Shown one piece after another: positions 1-9,051 of a DNA stretch of 14,158 nt (position 1 is the first letter of the stretch; each line of letters begins with the position of its first letter). Position numbers and translations under genes: made by a program. The notes beneath the pieces are model-generated. The model was not told where the DNA came from. It did no database searches and saw only the letters and a program-made list of their open reading frames with translations. Source of the DNA: Chromera velia (Eukaryota; Sar; Chromeraceae); assembly GCA_018398765.1 (NCBI GenBank), contig JAHBMJ010002690.1, forward strand, positions 2,600 to 16,757, in the 5' to 3' direction.

Positions 1-7
1 GGGGGGG

Positions 8-303
8 GGAAGAAGAAGAAGAAGAAGAAACATATAGTCTGTCTGTCTGTCTGTCTTTTTGTCTGATGTGTTCATGAAGAAAAGAAGAGAGAGGAAGAAG
101 CGTATAGTCTGTCTGTCTGTCTGGTACCCTTCCACTGGGAGAGCGCGCCAAAAGAAGGAAGAAAGAAAGAAAGAAACAGAAGAGAATGAAAAAGGAGAAA
201 AAGGGAAAGAAAAGACGATTTGGTCTGTCTGAAGAAGCAACATGTAGTCTGTCTGAAGAAAAGAAGGGAGAAGACGAAACATACAGTCTGTCCGTCTGTC
301 TCT
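8..303. repeat. Composite minisatellite of GAA-rich and GTCTGTCTG blocks
   Basis: A purine block rich in GAA or GAAAG is followed by a short link of the form acatatagtctgtctg, and this pairing recurs about four times. The links lie near 30, 101, 240 and 279 and vary as acatat, cgtat, acatgt and acatac. The GTCTG tract is longest in the first two copies. No coding potential is convincing here: the open frames simply read the repeat. It may be intronic, belonging to the LRR gene whose last exon lies at 576-761, or intergenic. Confidence 0.75.
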
Positions 304-520
304 CTGTGGTTATGAATAAATGAAGCACTGGTGGAGTGATGCAAGTCATCATGCAGAGAGACAGGTCGACACATAGAGGGACTCGCCAGAAACTCAGAAA
401 AAGGCGCACTCACTGTCTGTCTGTTTGCCTTCCTGTATGCTGTCTGACTTTGTTGCTGGTTGGTTTCGATTTGAATGCACACACACCCTCAGAGAAGGCA
501 TGCAGGAGATCCCTGCTCGA

Positions 521-575
521 GTGAGTCACGTCCCCCGTCCTCTCCGCTCCTGTCCTGTCCTCGTTGCTGCTGCAG
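521..575 (+). other. Predicted 55-nt intron of the LRR gene
   Basis: The donor is GTGAGT at 521, the tract before the acceptor is pyrimidine-rich (cctctccgctcctgtcctgtcc), and the acceptor is CAG at 573-575. The joined frame is open on both sides in phase 0. It is shorter than the other introns inferred in this window (124 to 649 nt). Confidence 0.5.
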
Positions 576-761
576 ATTGAGGATCCGGGTGCGAAGGTTC
601 TGGCATCTGCGTTGGAGGTCAACTCTGTTCTTGTGGAGCTGAACGTGTCTGTGAATCTTTTCTCTCGAACGGGCATCTCCCTGCTTATGCAGGCCCTGGC
701 AAGGAAGCACGTGCCGGGCAGACAGATTCTCATCGAGGACGTGCCATATGCCGGGAGGTGA
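576..761 (+). CDS. Terminal exon of a leucine-rich-repeat protein (RNase-inhibitor/NLRC3-like repeats), partial
   Basis: This reads as the last exon of a larger gene. An acceptor (ctgctgcag) ends at 575, and the frame then encodes IEDPGAKVLASALEVN, followed by a second repeat with LVELNVSVN and GISLLMQALARK, ending at a TGA at 759-761. The spacing of Gly-Ala, Leu-Ala-Ala-Leu and Asn is that of RNase-inhibitor type LRRs, which form curved protein-binding scaffolds. A good donor (CGA|GTGAGT) at 521 would make a 55-nt intron. Just upstream, 491-520 is flanked by a plausible acceptor (caccctcag) and would be a 30-nt exon reading REGMQEIPAR in a compatible phase, but this mini-exon is uncertain. 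The rest of the gene lies upstream, outside the window or in distant exons. The partner and function of the protein cannot be told from two repeats. Confidence 0.6.
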   Translation: MEDPGAKVLASALEVNSVLVELNVSVNLFSRTGISLLMQALARKHVPGRQILIEDVPYAGR

Positions 762-999
762 TGTGTGCTTGCACTGTTGATTCATTCCTCACTTCACTCA
801 TACGTGTGATAAAAAAGAAATATTTTTAAAAGTTAAAAAACGCTATAGGTAAATCTACAGCAGGTAAAGTGTTTCCCTCGAAGAAGGCTTCAACAGCCGG
901 GCCAAATATATATTGAGATGCAGCCGTTCGCCTGACTGTCCATCTCTCTGCGTTTTGGTTTTTGTTAATTAGGCCGGTCACAGAATCCTTGCTAGGTAC

Positions 1000-1082
1000 A
1001 TGACTGTCCGTCCGTCTCTCTATCCGTCTGTTCGTCCGTTGGTCTGTCTATCTGTCTGCCTGTCTGCCTGTTCGTCCGTTTA
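1000..1082 (+). repeat. Degenerate (TCTG/TCCG)n simple repeat
   Basis: The tract alternates gtccgtccgt, gtctgtcta and gtctgcctg units for about 80 bp. It is related in sequence to the GTCTG blocks at the left edge of the window. Confidence 0.8.
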
Positions 1083-1923
1083 CCTATGTATTGTTTTAAG
1101 TGAACAATCTGTTCGGGGATTTGTCACTTATTGTCACTCCATCTTTAAAAAAATATAATAATGAAGTTTCACCTTTCCTGTTTATATGAACCAGAACCAG
1201 GGAAAACAATGCAATTAAATACACTACTCGAGACTAGACTCGAGACCAAACAATTCATTAGCAAAAAAAAATGAAAAAATGATAACAATTAAGAACGAAC
1301 CTGGGAATGAACAAGAGCTACCTATGCGAAGAATTTGGTTATTCACCGGGATCATTCAAAGAAATATTCCGTGATTTCCATCTCTACACTACCTGCACAT
1401 CTCTCTCCTTATATAGGCGTAGTAGATTTCTCGCAATTATGTTTCGAAGAACATATTTGCTAATTTGATAGGGCTGTGCAAAGGCATAGTGCCTAACAAA
1501 AGAGGATCCAACAACATTTCTTGAGGAATGGTCATATACGAGGCCTTAGCTAATCTTAGCGAAGGGGCCCCTTAATTTATATTTTTTTATTTTGATTTTT
1601 GTTTGTTGTATTGTGTAGTTTACACAATTCCATATAATTTTATTAGGATGCAAATGGACATACAAACAAAAAGTATAACAAAGAGACAAACTCAGACAAT
1701 AGTCATGCTTATGTTGCTTGATGCCCACTTTCCCGCAGAGCTGTCAAATTCGAGTCTGTGATCAATCCGATTGCAGATGGAGTTCCCTTGAGAGTAGGAA
1801 TATGTATATGTATGCGGGTATGATGGTATGCAGGCATAAATGCGTATTTCCCACTCTCGTCGATCGACTCGATCTCTGCAACACCCGGCAACACCTTAAT
1901 TGCCCATTAATTTGACAAATGTA

Positions 1924-2019
1924 TGCATGTGTTGCATTCGCGTGTTGCACAGTGCACGATGCAACATGCATGCATGCGCGATATACGCGCAATTAAAGTT
2001 AATTCATGCAATTAAAGTT
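1924..2019. promoter_or_regulatory. TGCATGC-rich palindromic cluster upstream of the PSI gene
   Basis: Within about 100 bp there are TGCATG at 1924, an inverted pair GTTGCAT (1931-1937) and ATGCAAC (1959-1965), an overlapping TGCATGCATGC run at about 1968-1977, a GCGCG-ATATA-CGCGC palindrome (1976-1990), and the direct repeat GCAATTAAAGTT at 1989-2000 and 2008-2019. The cluster is about 305-400 bp before the ATG at 2325. TGCATGC is a known promoter element in apicomplexans, read by ApiAP2 proteins; extending that role to this organism is inference. Confidence 0.4.
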
Positions 2020-2324
2020 GATTTCTTCACTCGATCTTTCGTGGAGAATTGATAGATCCAGCTTTGCAGCTGCTGTCTCAGAAGCGGGCTACTGGCTCTT
2101 GTGACTTCTGATTATTTGCGTTTCTGCTCTGACAGAACTTACAGCTGCGTTCCGATTGAACGAAGAAATGATGTTCCGGTGAAGTGCGTGGATTCTCAGC
2201 AACACAAGCATACGGGGCGTCTCGTTTGTTTCTATAAACATCAGTCTGTGTGCAACAAAAGAAGCACCGAGGCAAAGTAGCCGCTTTGACGTGTGTCCCA
2301 ATCTGAGAGAAGAGGCTGCCAATC

Positions 2325-5300
2325 ATGAAGATCTGGGGGGTCCTTATTTGCGTTGCCGTCTACCTTTGTGTTGCCCTTCCTGGTGCTTTTGCTCTTTTTG
2401 AGGAGATTTGTGCCGAGAAAAAGAGCTGTGAAGACTGCATGCAGTCTGGGATGTGTACCCGGGGTGGTGCGGGGGCGCATACCACGGCACGTGCCATCCC
2501 GGTGAGTTGTTTCGATCTCTGGACGTCATCCTGCATGCACTTGCGCTTACATATGTCTGACTCCTTTTGTGTCCGGCAATGCGCTTTTTGTCATTCTACT
2601 GCGAACGTGGAGAACATAGAATCACAGATTTGGGACGTGCATGGTCAATTTATGGGGAAACACACTTTTCAAACAGGAGAGCCCTGTCCTTCTTCTAAAG
2701 TATATACTCGTTCTGCTGTCCAGAGGAGTTCCTCTTCCCTGTTCGCACGAGCCAGAAGCGAATACAATGCTATCATATATTAATGGCTGGAGACCACAGA
2801 AAACAGGAAGGAAGAATGGGGAAAGGAAAAAAAGAAGCACTTGCAAAGAGAGACGGGAGAAGGTCTACCAGTCTGCACGGTCGCAGACGGAAACAGACTT
2901 GCAGGGCCAATGCATGAAAGGATTTGTAGATGTACATGCATTCCGAAAAACGAGCGTGTGCCATCCTCTGTTTTTGTCCCTTCTCCACTGTATTGACTTT
3001 CTGCTCCTCGTATGTGAGATCAATCGGTACGAACCTCTGCAGAAGAGAAAGGTCGAACCCTTGCTCAACGGACTGCTGCATAGGCTCGTTCAGAGAACCA
3101 ACTGCCTGATCTCTATTCATTCATAAACTTGAACGTGTGCATCTGTTCAGGAGACGAGTTCGGTATGAAACCTGTCCACAATGAGACAACCGACAAGGTT
3201 TACAGGTGCGACCCCGAATGCTGGAATTGTGCAAGAAGCCTCCGTCATGTTCGCAAGAGTCCTCCGACATGCTCCAAATGCAGCGGGCAGACATGTGAGG
3301 ACTGTGTCAAGAGCGGGGACGCTTGCGGGTGGTGTCACAAGACGCAGACCTGCGCACCAACCAAGACTATGACCACCCGAAATATGACGAAGAATGGGTT
3401 CGAGATAATCAAAACTGAAAAAATGTGCGTTGCAGAGTCGGATCTGACTGCCCATTCCCAAGCGTGCGAGCCGAGAGAGCGCTGTTTGGTCACCAGTTGG
3501 ATGAGTGACCAGTGTCCGAAAGTCGATTGTAGTGCCTACTCTTCCTGTCAGCAATGCGCAACACAGAAGGGGTGCGGGTGGTGTGCGTCGTCGCAGAAGT
3601 GCATCGAGGGAGGAAGGTTGGACTCCGATCCCCTCACTCAGCATCTGGACAACAGTGGGTCCTGTGAGGAGTGTGAGGAGGCAGGCTCATGCTTCAAGAG
3701 CAACATGAGAAATGTTACAGCAGAAAATTGTCCTGCAGAGCGCTGCTCCTCTATGACTAGATGTCAAGACTGCACACAGGAAAATGGGTGTGGGTGGGAC
3801 GCGGCTGATCTAAATTACGTTGAGTTGAAAAAAGAGGGTGTGGGAGAGAAAACGAACAAAACAGAAAATAGTCGGACGTGCGAGAAAGGGCCCCCTGAGC
3901 CGTCATGTCTCTTCGAAAAGCCAAGCCAGTGTCCCCAACCGACGAACGGTCTTTGCAGCTCGCACCCTAGTTGCAGCGAGTGCACACAAGACCCTGCGTG
4001 CGCCTGGTCGTCCCCAGACAACAAGTGTGTGGAGGCCTCCTCTGTGTCGGGCTGCCGAGGGACCCCCCCCTTCTCTGTCTTTGACTGTGAACCCCATTGT
4101 AACTCTCTGCAGGATTGCAACAGTTGTCATCTTGATGCAGCAGGTTTGTGCACGTGGTGTGCGGGGGAGTTTGTCAATTCATTCACAAAAGGGCGCATAG
4201 AGCGATGTGTGTTATCAAAAGGTGCGCACAAAGGAGAGGGGGACAGAACGGCCCCTGAGTATGCAGGGCACAAAGGAGAGGGGGACAGAACGGCCCCTGA
4301 GTATGCAGGCCACAACTGCACTTTTATGGTTGAGTCCTTCCCAAAGTGCTCAGAGTGCTCACAGTATTCGGGGGTGTTCACGAAAAGTGGGAAGGGGAGT
4401 GAGTTTAAAGTTGGAGACTGCCCTTCGTGCGTCCAGAACCCCCACTGTGTTGCAGCCGAAACGCTTGTAGAAGCAGACGAGGGCTATGCAAAGACTCTCG
4501 CTAAAACTCTAGCTGTATCTGCAGCAGGAAAAGGGGAGCGAGAAGAGAAGAATGGAAAGAAACTTATCCGTGTGACCAATTGTGTAAGGGGAGACATCAA
4601 CACGCCCTATAGCGATGGCCGTGTTCCCCCCAGTCCGCTGCCAACCTTCTGGTCTCACAGAGACGACAGTCCAGAGAGCCTCAAGTGCCAAAACGAAGAC
4701 TTCTGTCGCACTGCCCTGTCGTGTGACGAGTGTCAGCTCCCAGAGAGGGAGGCGAAGGGCTGTGTTTGGTACGCTCCTCCAGAAAGTTTAGAGGCTGTAA
4801 AGGGGGCGGAGGGCACAGATGTAGTGATGGGTCCGAAGGACGCTTTTTCATGCAGACAGAGAAGCAGGGACATGGTTGATCAGTACATCCATCGGAAGGG
4901 TGAGTGCCCTACAGAGCCGTCTTGTGCTGAGACAGGAAAAGCGAACAATTGCATCGAGTGCGTGTCTGGGCACGACTGTGCCTTCGCTCCAGAGGCAGGT
5001 GGCTGCATTGAGAGTTCCACAGCTTTCTCGAATTCGTACCTGCCTTATGTGTGGGGGGACCCAACAAAGTGCCCCGAATACTGCGGGAAGCACCAGAGTT
5101 GCGAAACGTGCGCGAAGGATCTAGCGTGTGGGTGGTGCGGGGAGTGTCTCCCCGTAGGCCAAAAGAAACCCGAAAACCCGGAGACAGATCGCCCAGGACC
5201 GGACTACGTTGCTACCGGCCGGGTGTGTGAGGAGTTTGTAAAGACTTACTCGGCCATTGGCTGTAGGAGGTATGAGAAGAGTCAAGGTGATGGAAAGGAA

Positions 5301-5465
5301 GAGGGGGGAGGGGGTTCTTGGGGTTTTTGGCCAGTGTTTGGATGGTCCATACTGGTCCTCGTTATTCTTGCCTTTGTTGCCGCTGGCCTCTGGTGGTGGT
5401 GCGATGGTGGAAGACAACCGCAGCGCACAGTTCCTTTGATGGGCGGAGGGTGGAGGCGGGAATAA
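2325..5465 (+). CDS. Multi-PSI-domain cysteine-rich type I membrane protein (exons 2325-2501 and 3151-5465)
   Basis: Exon 1 starts at an ATG and encodes a signal peptide (MKIWGVLICVAVYLCVALPG followed by AFA), then the first cysteine module (CAEKKSCEDCMQSGMC). The donor is CCG|GTGAGT after 2501, and the acceptor is atctgttcag at 3141-3150. Exon 2 gives about 770 residues with repeated PSI (plexin-semaphorin-integrin) signatures of the form C-x2-C...CGWC...C. They lie near 3207-3350, 3514-3605, 3730-3805, 3930-4035, 4087-4175, 4687-4770, 4907-5007 and 5080-5150. A hydrophobic helix (about 5333-5395, FGWSILVLVILAFVAAGLWWW) and a short tail with a basic end (GGGWRRE) follow, so the cysteine-rich part should face outside or into the secretory lumen. 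PSI folds are small disulfide-rich spacers in surface receptors, so adhesion or receptor use is plausible but unproven. The first module needs a one-base frame correction near 2457-2464; with it, the splice phase also becomes correct. Total length is about 830 residues. Confidence 0.8.
2502..3150 (+). other. Predicted 649-nt intron of the PSI gene
   Basis: The donor is GTGAGT at 2502 and the acceptor is ttcag at 3150. Open frames inside it on both strands are short and lack the cysteine pattern of the flanking exons. The frames meet only if the first PSI module is read in its shifted frame (ending CAT CCC G), in which case codon GGA spans the junction. Confidence 0.6.
4227..4310 (+). repeat. 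In-frame 42-bp tandem duplication in the PSI protein
   Basis: Two adjacent copies (4227-4268 and 4269-4310) differ only at the last base. Each encodes HKGEGDRTAPEYAG. The unit is hydrophilic and cysteine-free and lies between cysteine modules, so it lengthens a loop without breaking the frame. Near-identity implies a recent duplication. Confidence 0.95.
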
Positions 5466-6329
5466 GCAGGGCAGGGGAAATTGTGACGGGTGCACCAAGA
5501 TGAATCAGAACAGGCTTAGTAGACAAGAGGTATCGTGAGTGGTGCACCAAGATGAATCAGAACAGAGTTAGACACAAGTATTAGCAGAAAGAAGAGATGA
5601 GAGGAAGGGAGAAGAAACCAAATTTTCCCTCAATCTGCCTAGCTGCCTGACTGAATACCAGAAGGAAAAAAAAATCGAGTTACCAACCTTTGGACAGCTC
5701 GGGGGTAGGAGACGCGTGATCCCCTTGCCTCCTAGCATGCCTCACGGTCGTTCCCCTGTTTGTCAATCCTTCTCTTAATTCCCCTCGGGTAGTTTTTTGC
5801 CCGATTTTCAGTGCAGCGGGGGGGGCGAGAATCATGGATGATCTGTCGAGAATGCAGAGGAGAAGGGGGGATGATTCCGTATTCCGTTTCACTGCATGCA
5901 TGACATTATATAGCAAACGAGAGGTACAAAGAGAAATTAGAAGCTCTTCGAGACTGAAGGTGGCAGCGGATGCTAGAGCGGATGAGTTTCGAAGAACAGT
6001 TCCACTTCTGCATGTCATTTGCTTGCTTGACTTGCAAGGCCCGGAGGGGTAAGGGGATGAAGGATGAGGTCCCGCAACAGATGAGTAACTAAAGCAATAT
6101 TTCATGTTTCGCTTGCAAAGGGACGGATGCAAAGACAGACTTAGACAGTTCTCTTTCGCGCTGACTCCATACAGGACGTTTGATCAATTTTTTGATAGAT
6201 CTTCAGCTAGCCGCTAGGCTAGCCGTTATTAGCCGTTATATAGCAGCTTACTACCGTAAAGGCTTACTTCGAACTTAGCAAGTTTAAAAGTAAGTTAATT
6301 CAGGACTCTTTAATATTTACGAGACTTTT
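5466..6329. other. Spacer between the PSI gene and the retrotransposon; no recognised gene
   Basis: The first part is the 3' UTR of the PSI gene and holds a 25-bp direct repeat (5489-5513 and 5541-5565). A 150-codon minus-strand open frame (5680-6132) and a 72-codon plus-strand one (5834-6052) overlap; I recognise neither and cannot say that either is a gene. At about 6200-6245 there are nested gctagccg / gttattagccgttata repeats, and aattcagga occurs at about 6297 and 6331 near the apparent start of the LINE. No tRNA or other RNA gene was found. Confidence 0.5.
5489..5565 (+). repeat. 25-bp direct repeat downstream of the PSI stop codon
   Basis: The unit beginning ggtgcaccaagatgaatcag occurs at 5489-5513 and 5541-5565, 52 bp apart, with weaker similarity continuing to the right (cttagtagacaag versus gttagacacaag). 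It lies within 100 bp of the stop codon, so it is probably transcribed in the 3' UTR. Confidence 0.9.
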
Positions 6330-6512
6330 AAATTCAGGATTGGGAAAAGGGAAGCATCCAAGGAAACAATGAGAAAGGTGCAAAGAATAAGGAAGGAAAT
6401 AGGAGAAGGAGGATGCTGGAGGGTCTGGAGGAGACTAGGAACAGAAGACAAGACGAGAGAACCAAGGAGGATGAAGGACAGTCTCACAATGGAACAAGTT
6501 GCGAAAGGATAG

Positions 6513-8125
6513 GAAAAACAGACAAAGCTCCCAGACGATGAAGTGGAAACAGAAAAGAAAGAAGAATGCAAAAGATACACAGCAGTAAAAGAAAAGAACA
6601 CGAAGATAGCTACCGAAAAGGAAATGAGGGAGGCAATGAAAAAAGTAGGGAATCCTAAGAAAGCTGCTGGAAAGGATGGAATGCCTCCGGGTCTGCTTAG
6701 GTTGCATGAAAAATCTCAAGTGATGGTGAATGTATATGCTGATTTGATTAATGCATCTTTTCATTGTGCGTGGTGGCCAGAGGGATGGAATGATTTACCG
6801 GTAACGGCATTGGCGAAGCCTGGCAAGTCACAAGCAGTGATGGGGGGATGGAGAAACGTGTACCTGGCATGTGCAGACGCAAAATGGGGGGACACGATTC
6901 TCAGTAATAATGTAGAGAGAGAAGTAAGGCAGAACCCATGGCAGTTTGCATATAGAAAGAAAGCAGGAACATGCGATGTCATCTTTCTTTTTTTGTTTGT
7001 GATTGCCCACCATCTCTCTGTGATTGTGGCCCTCGTTGATTTTACTCGAGCTTTTGACGAAGTCAGGCATAGCAAGCTTGAGCAGCAACTGAGAGAGGCA
7101 GGGGTTTCAGAGGAGCTAATCCGATGGGCCTTGTCATCGCTCGAGAAAGTAAGAGCAAGAGTGAAAGGGATAGGAAAGTGGTATCCAGAACAGATAGGGA
7201 CGAAACAAGGGGGGTCCAGTAGGCCTACTTTTTTCAAAAGATACGTACACGACCTGTTAGAGAGAGTAAGAAAGGAAAGGAGGGCTGGAAGAAAGAAAAA
7301 TTATTAAAATAGGAGAACAGGGAGAAAGACTGAAAGTACCGGTCGGAGAGGATGGGAGATGGATGGATTTTTTCTCTGTATTATTTGCAGACGATACGAC
7401 TTTGCTCGATGCAACAGACAGAGAATTGAACAGACTGCTGGAGGGATCGAGGAAGTACGCAGAGCTGCTCCGTCTCCTCTTTTCTGATAAATTGAGAATA
7501 CTGAGGTTTGGAAGGCAAAGGCAGACAGAAAAGATCAGAATAGGCAGTATGGTACTAAAAGAAGAGAAAGCACAGCCATTTTTGGGTCTGGTTCTTCCCT
7601 CAAACTGCGACCTCGATGTAATGATGGCAGACAGAGCAGTGAGAGCAGAGAGATGCATACAAGGATTGATAGGAAAGTTAGCCAGAGAGCCAGCCGTGCC
7701 GCCGGCAGAATGTTTTCATTTATTTAATCAGACGGTGCGTGCAGTGTGGATATATGGATGTGAGACACACCCATGCACAGACAAGGCCTGTGCAGAATTC
7801 GATAAAAAACAAAGATGCTTTGTGAGGTGGGTCTTGGGGCTAAAGAAGACAGAAAGCGCAGACACTACATTGATGGAAGGGGGGATATTTCCAATTGACA
7901 TTGAAGTGGCAGAGAGGACGATCAGATGGGCAAGAAAGGCACTAAAAGAAAAGATAAAGGAGCGATTGAACAGGCTGTCATTCATTGCTTGAGAGGAGGA
8001 GTGGAGGATGAACTGAAGAGGGGAAGAAGAACAGAGTTGCATCCCTTTCACTTCTTTCTGCACTTGAAGAAATGTACACAGATACTATTCACAGAGAGAG
8101 GCCTTCATCCTTTTTCAAAAGAGAA
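6513..8125 (+). pseudogene. LINE reverse transcriptase, frameshifted
   Basis: The enzyme would copy the element's RNA into DNA at a nicked target. Visible motifs in order are KAAGKDGMPP in the fingers (about 6660-6690), a WNDLPVTALAKPGK segment, QFAYRKKAGTCD, motif A LVDFTRAFDEV (7032-7064) with the first catalytic Asp, motif B GTKQGGSS (7197-7220), motif C FADD (7384-7395), and FLGLVLPSN, which matches the thumb-entry FLG motif of LINE RTs. The catalytic aspartates are all present. The frame changes by one base in the A-run near 7298 (before KIIKIGEQGERL) and again near 7945 in the AAAAG-rich stretch. The last part continues as IEQAVIHCLRGGVEDELKRG up to the transposon insertion. No ATG start is evident; the open frame begins at 6513 after a stop. 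Confidence 0.8.
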
Positions 8126-8545
8126 GCTTGCAGGCAAGGTTGCTTTTCTGGTCGGTAACAGGTCTAGTCTACCGGTAATTGCCGGTAACCGGTAATAGCC
8201 TCAGTCTGCCTTCCTTTTACCAACAAAAAAAATAATAAAAATTAGGGTCAAAAAAAAAAAAAATTCGCGTGCGGCGCCAACTTTCAAAAACATGTTTTTA
8301 AGTGTTTATTGGCATTTGAAAAGCCTATTCACACACACACATAAAAAAAAAAATATTAAAAAAATATAAATTTTTAACTGTTTCACCCTTATAAGTGGTA
8401 AAAAGTTCTAACAGCTCTCTGACAGCGTCTGTTCAACAACTACTCTCTTTTTTGACTTTGCTTCATCTCTCACTGTTCTGTTTCTCTGTATATCCGGAGT
8501 CAGAGGCCCTCCCCTGTTTCTGTTTGCTCATACACAAACCCAATT

Positions 8546-8617
8546 GCCTTTCGTTCACATACTTGCCCTCCTTATCTCTCCAAACACCTAGTAACCGCCT
8601 TTCGTTCACATACTTGC
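8546..8617 (+). repeat. Tandem 51-bp repeat inside the TIR element
   Basis: The 21-base core beginning GCCTTTCGTTCACATACTTG is found at 8546-8566 and 8597-8617. A second repeated segment, GGAGTCAGAGGCCCT, occurs at 8496-8510 and 8705-8719 and brackets it. Both lie in a pyrimidine-rich part of the transposon's cargo. Confidence 0.9.
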
Positions 8618-8748
8618 TTTTCTTGTTTCTGTTCGCTTATTTACTTATGATTCTTTCATGTTTGCTTACTTGCAGATGGCAAATCTCCACCCCCCTGGGT
8701 CTTTGGAGTCAGAGGCCCTTTGAGGCCTCAGATATCAGCTTTTAGCGG

Positions 8749-8988
8749 CGGGTCTTTCTTTGGAGGCTGGAGCACTGGATTGGGGGGACCGCCCAAACTT
8801 TGAAGCGGACTCTTTCCATTGTTGGAATCGCGCGGGTGCATCTGTCTGGGCCAGCTGTGGTCATTACGGCCAGCGGTTCTCTGTCTTTGGGCGCCAAGTG
8901 CAAGACGGGACCCATCGCTTTGACCTGCATTATCTTTAAGCACACTGGCCGCATAGCTGTCCCTTCAGATGACGCATTAAATTTTTGA
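8749..8988 (+). other. Unidentified open frame inside the TIR element, possible captured exon
   Basis: After a possible acceptor (cagcttttag) at 8735-8744, an open frame reads ...LSIVGIARVHLSGPAVVITA... and ends at a TGA at 8986-8988. The base composition here is higher in GC than the AT-rich ends of the element. I do not recognise the protein, and the overlapping frame is also open for much of this stretch, so the correct frame is uncertain. Captured host gene fragments are common in Mutator-like elements, which is the only reason to list it. Confidence 0.25.
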
Positions 8989-9030
8989 ATTGACCTTAAG
9001 TCTAGCTTTAAGTGATTGATTGATTGACCT

Positions 9031-9051
9031 ATAACCTAGGACTTAGGTTAT
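9031..9051. repeat. Perfect 8-bp inverted repeat near the right end of the TIR element
   Basis: ATAACCTA (9031-9038) and TAGGTTAT (9044-9051) flank a five-base spacer. It lies inside the transposon and could form a small hairpin or be a protein-binding dyad. Confidence 0.7.

Larger units (their letters stand above)
762..2324. other. Intergenic spacer without a recognised gene
   Basis: The stretch is AT-rich with A/T runs (near 810-840, 1146-1160, 1263-1280 and 1575-1600) and short accidental open frames only. It contains a degenerate TCTG/TCCG tract at about 1000-1082, a duplicated ACTCGAGAC at 1226-1234 and 1238-1246, and a CATGCA-rich palindromic cluster at about 1924-2019. The right-hand part should hold the promoter and 5' UTR of the PSI gene starting at 2325. 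I looked for snRNA, tRNA and SINE-like boxes and found none that held up. Confidence 0.6.

Noticed and set aside
20-303. CRISPR-like array
   Set aside because: The repeats are simple-sequence tracts of varying length with no constant spacers, in a eukaryotic context.
1300-1560. Possible small RNA (U3-like GGGATCATT at 1348 and a U6-like AAGATTAGC on the minus strand)
   Set aside because: Only single short words match; the remaining boxes and conserved neighbours of U3, U4 or U6 are missing.
2641-3126. Open frame inside the PSI intron as an additional exon
   Set aside because: It has no cysteine pattern and the flanking exons already join in phase once the first module is corrected.
3147-3644. 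Minus-strand open frame of 165 codons opposite the PSI exon
   Set aside because: It is a shadow of the cysteine-rich coding strand.
5680-6132. Minus-strand 150-codon open frame as a gene
   Set aside because: No recognised domain, no convincing promoter or splice context, and a competing open frame on the other strand. It is described only as part of the spacer.
6761-7237. Minus-strand open frame of 158 codons across the reverse transcriptase
   Set aside because: It lies antisense to clear RT motifs A and B and has no recognisable features of its own.
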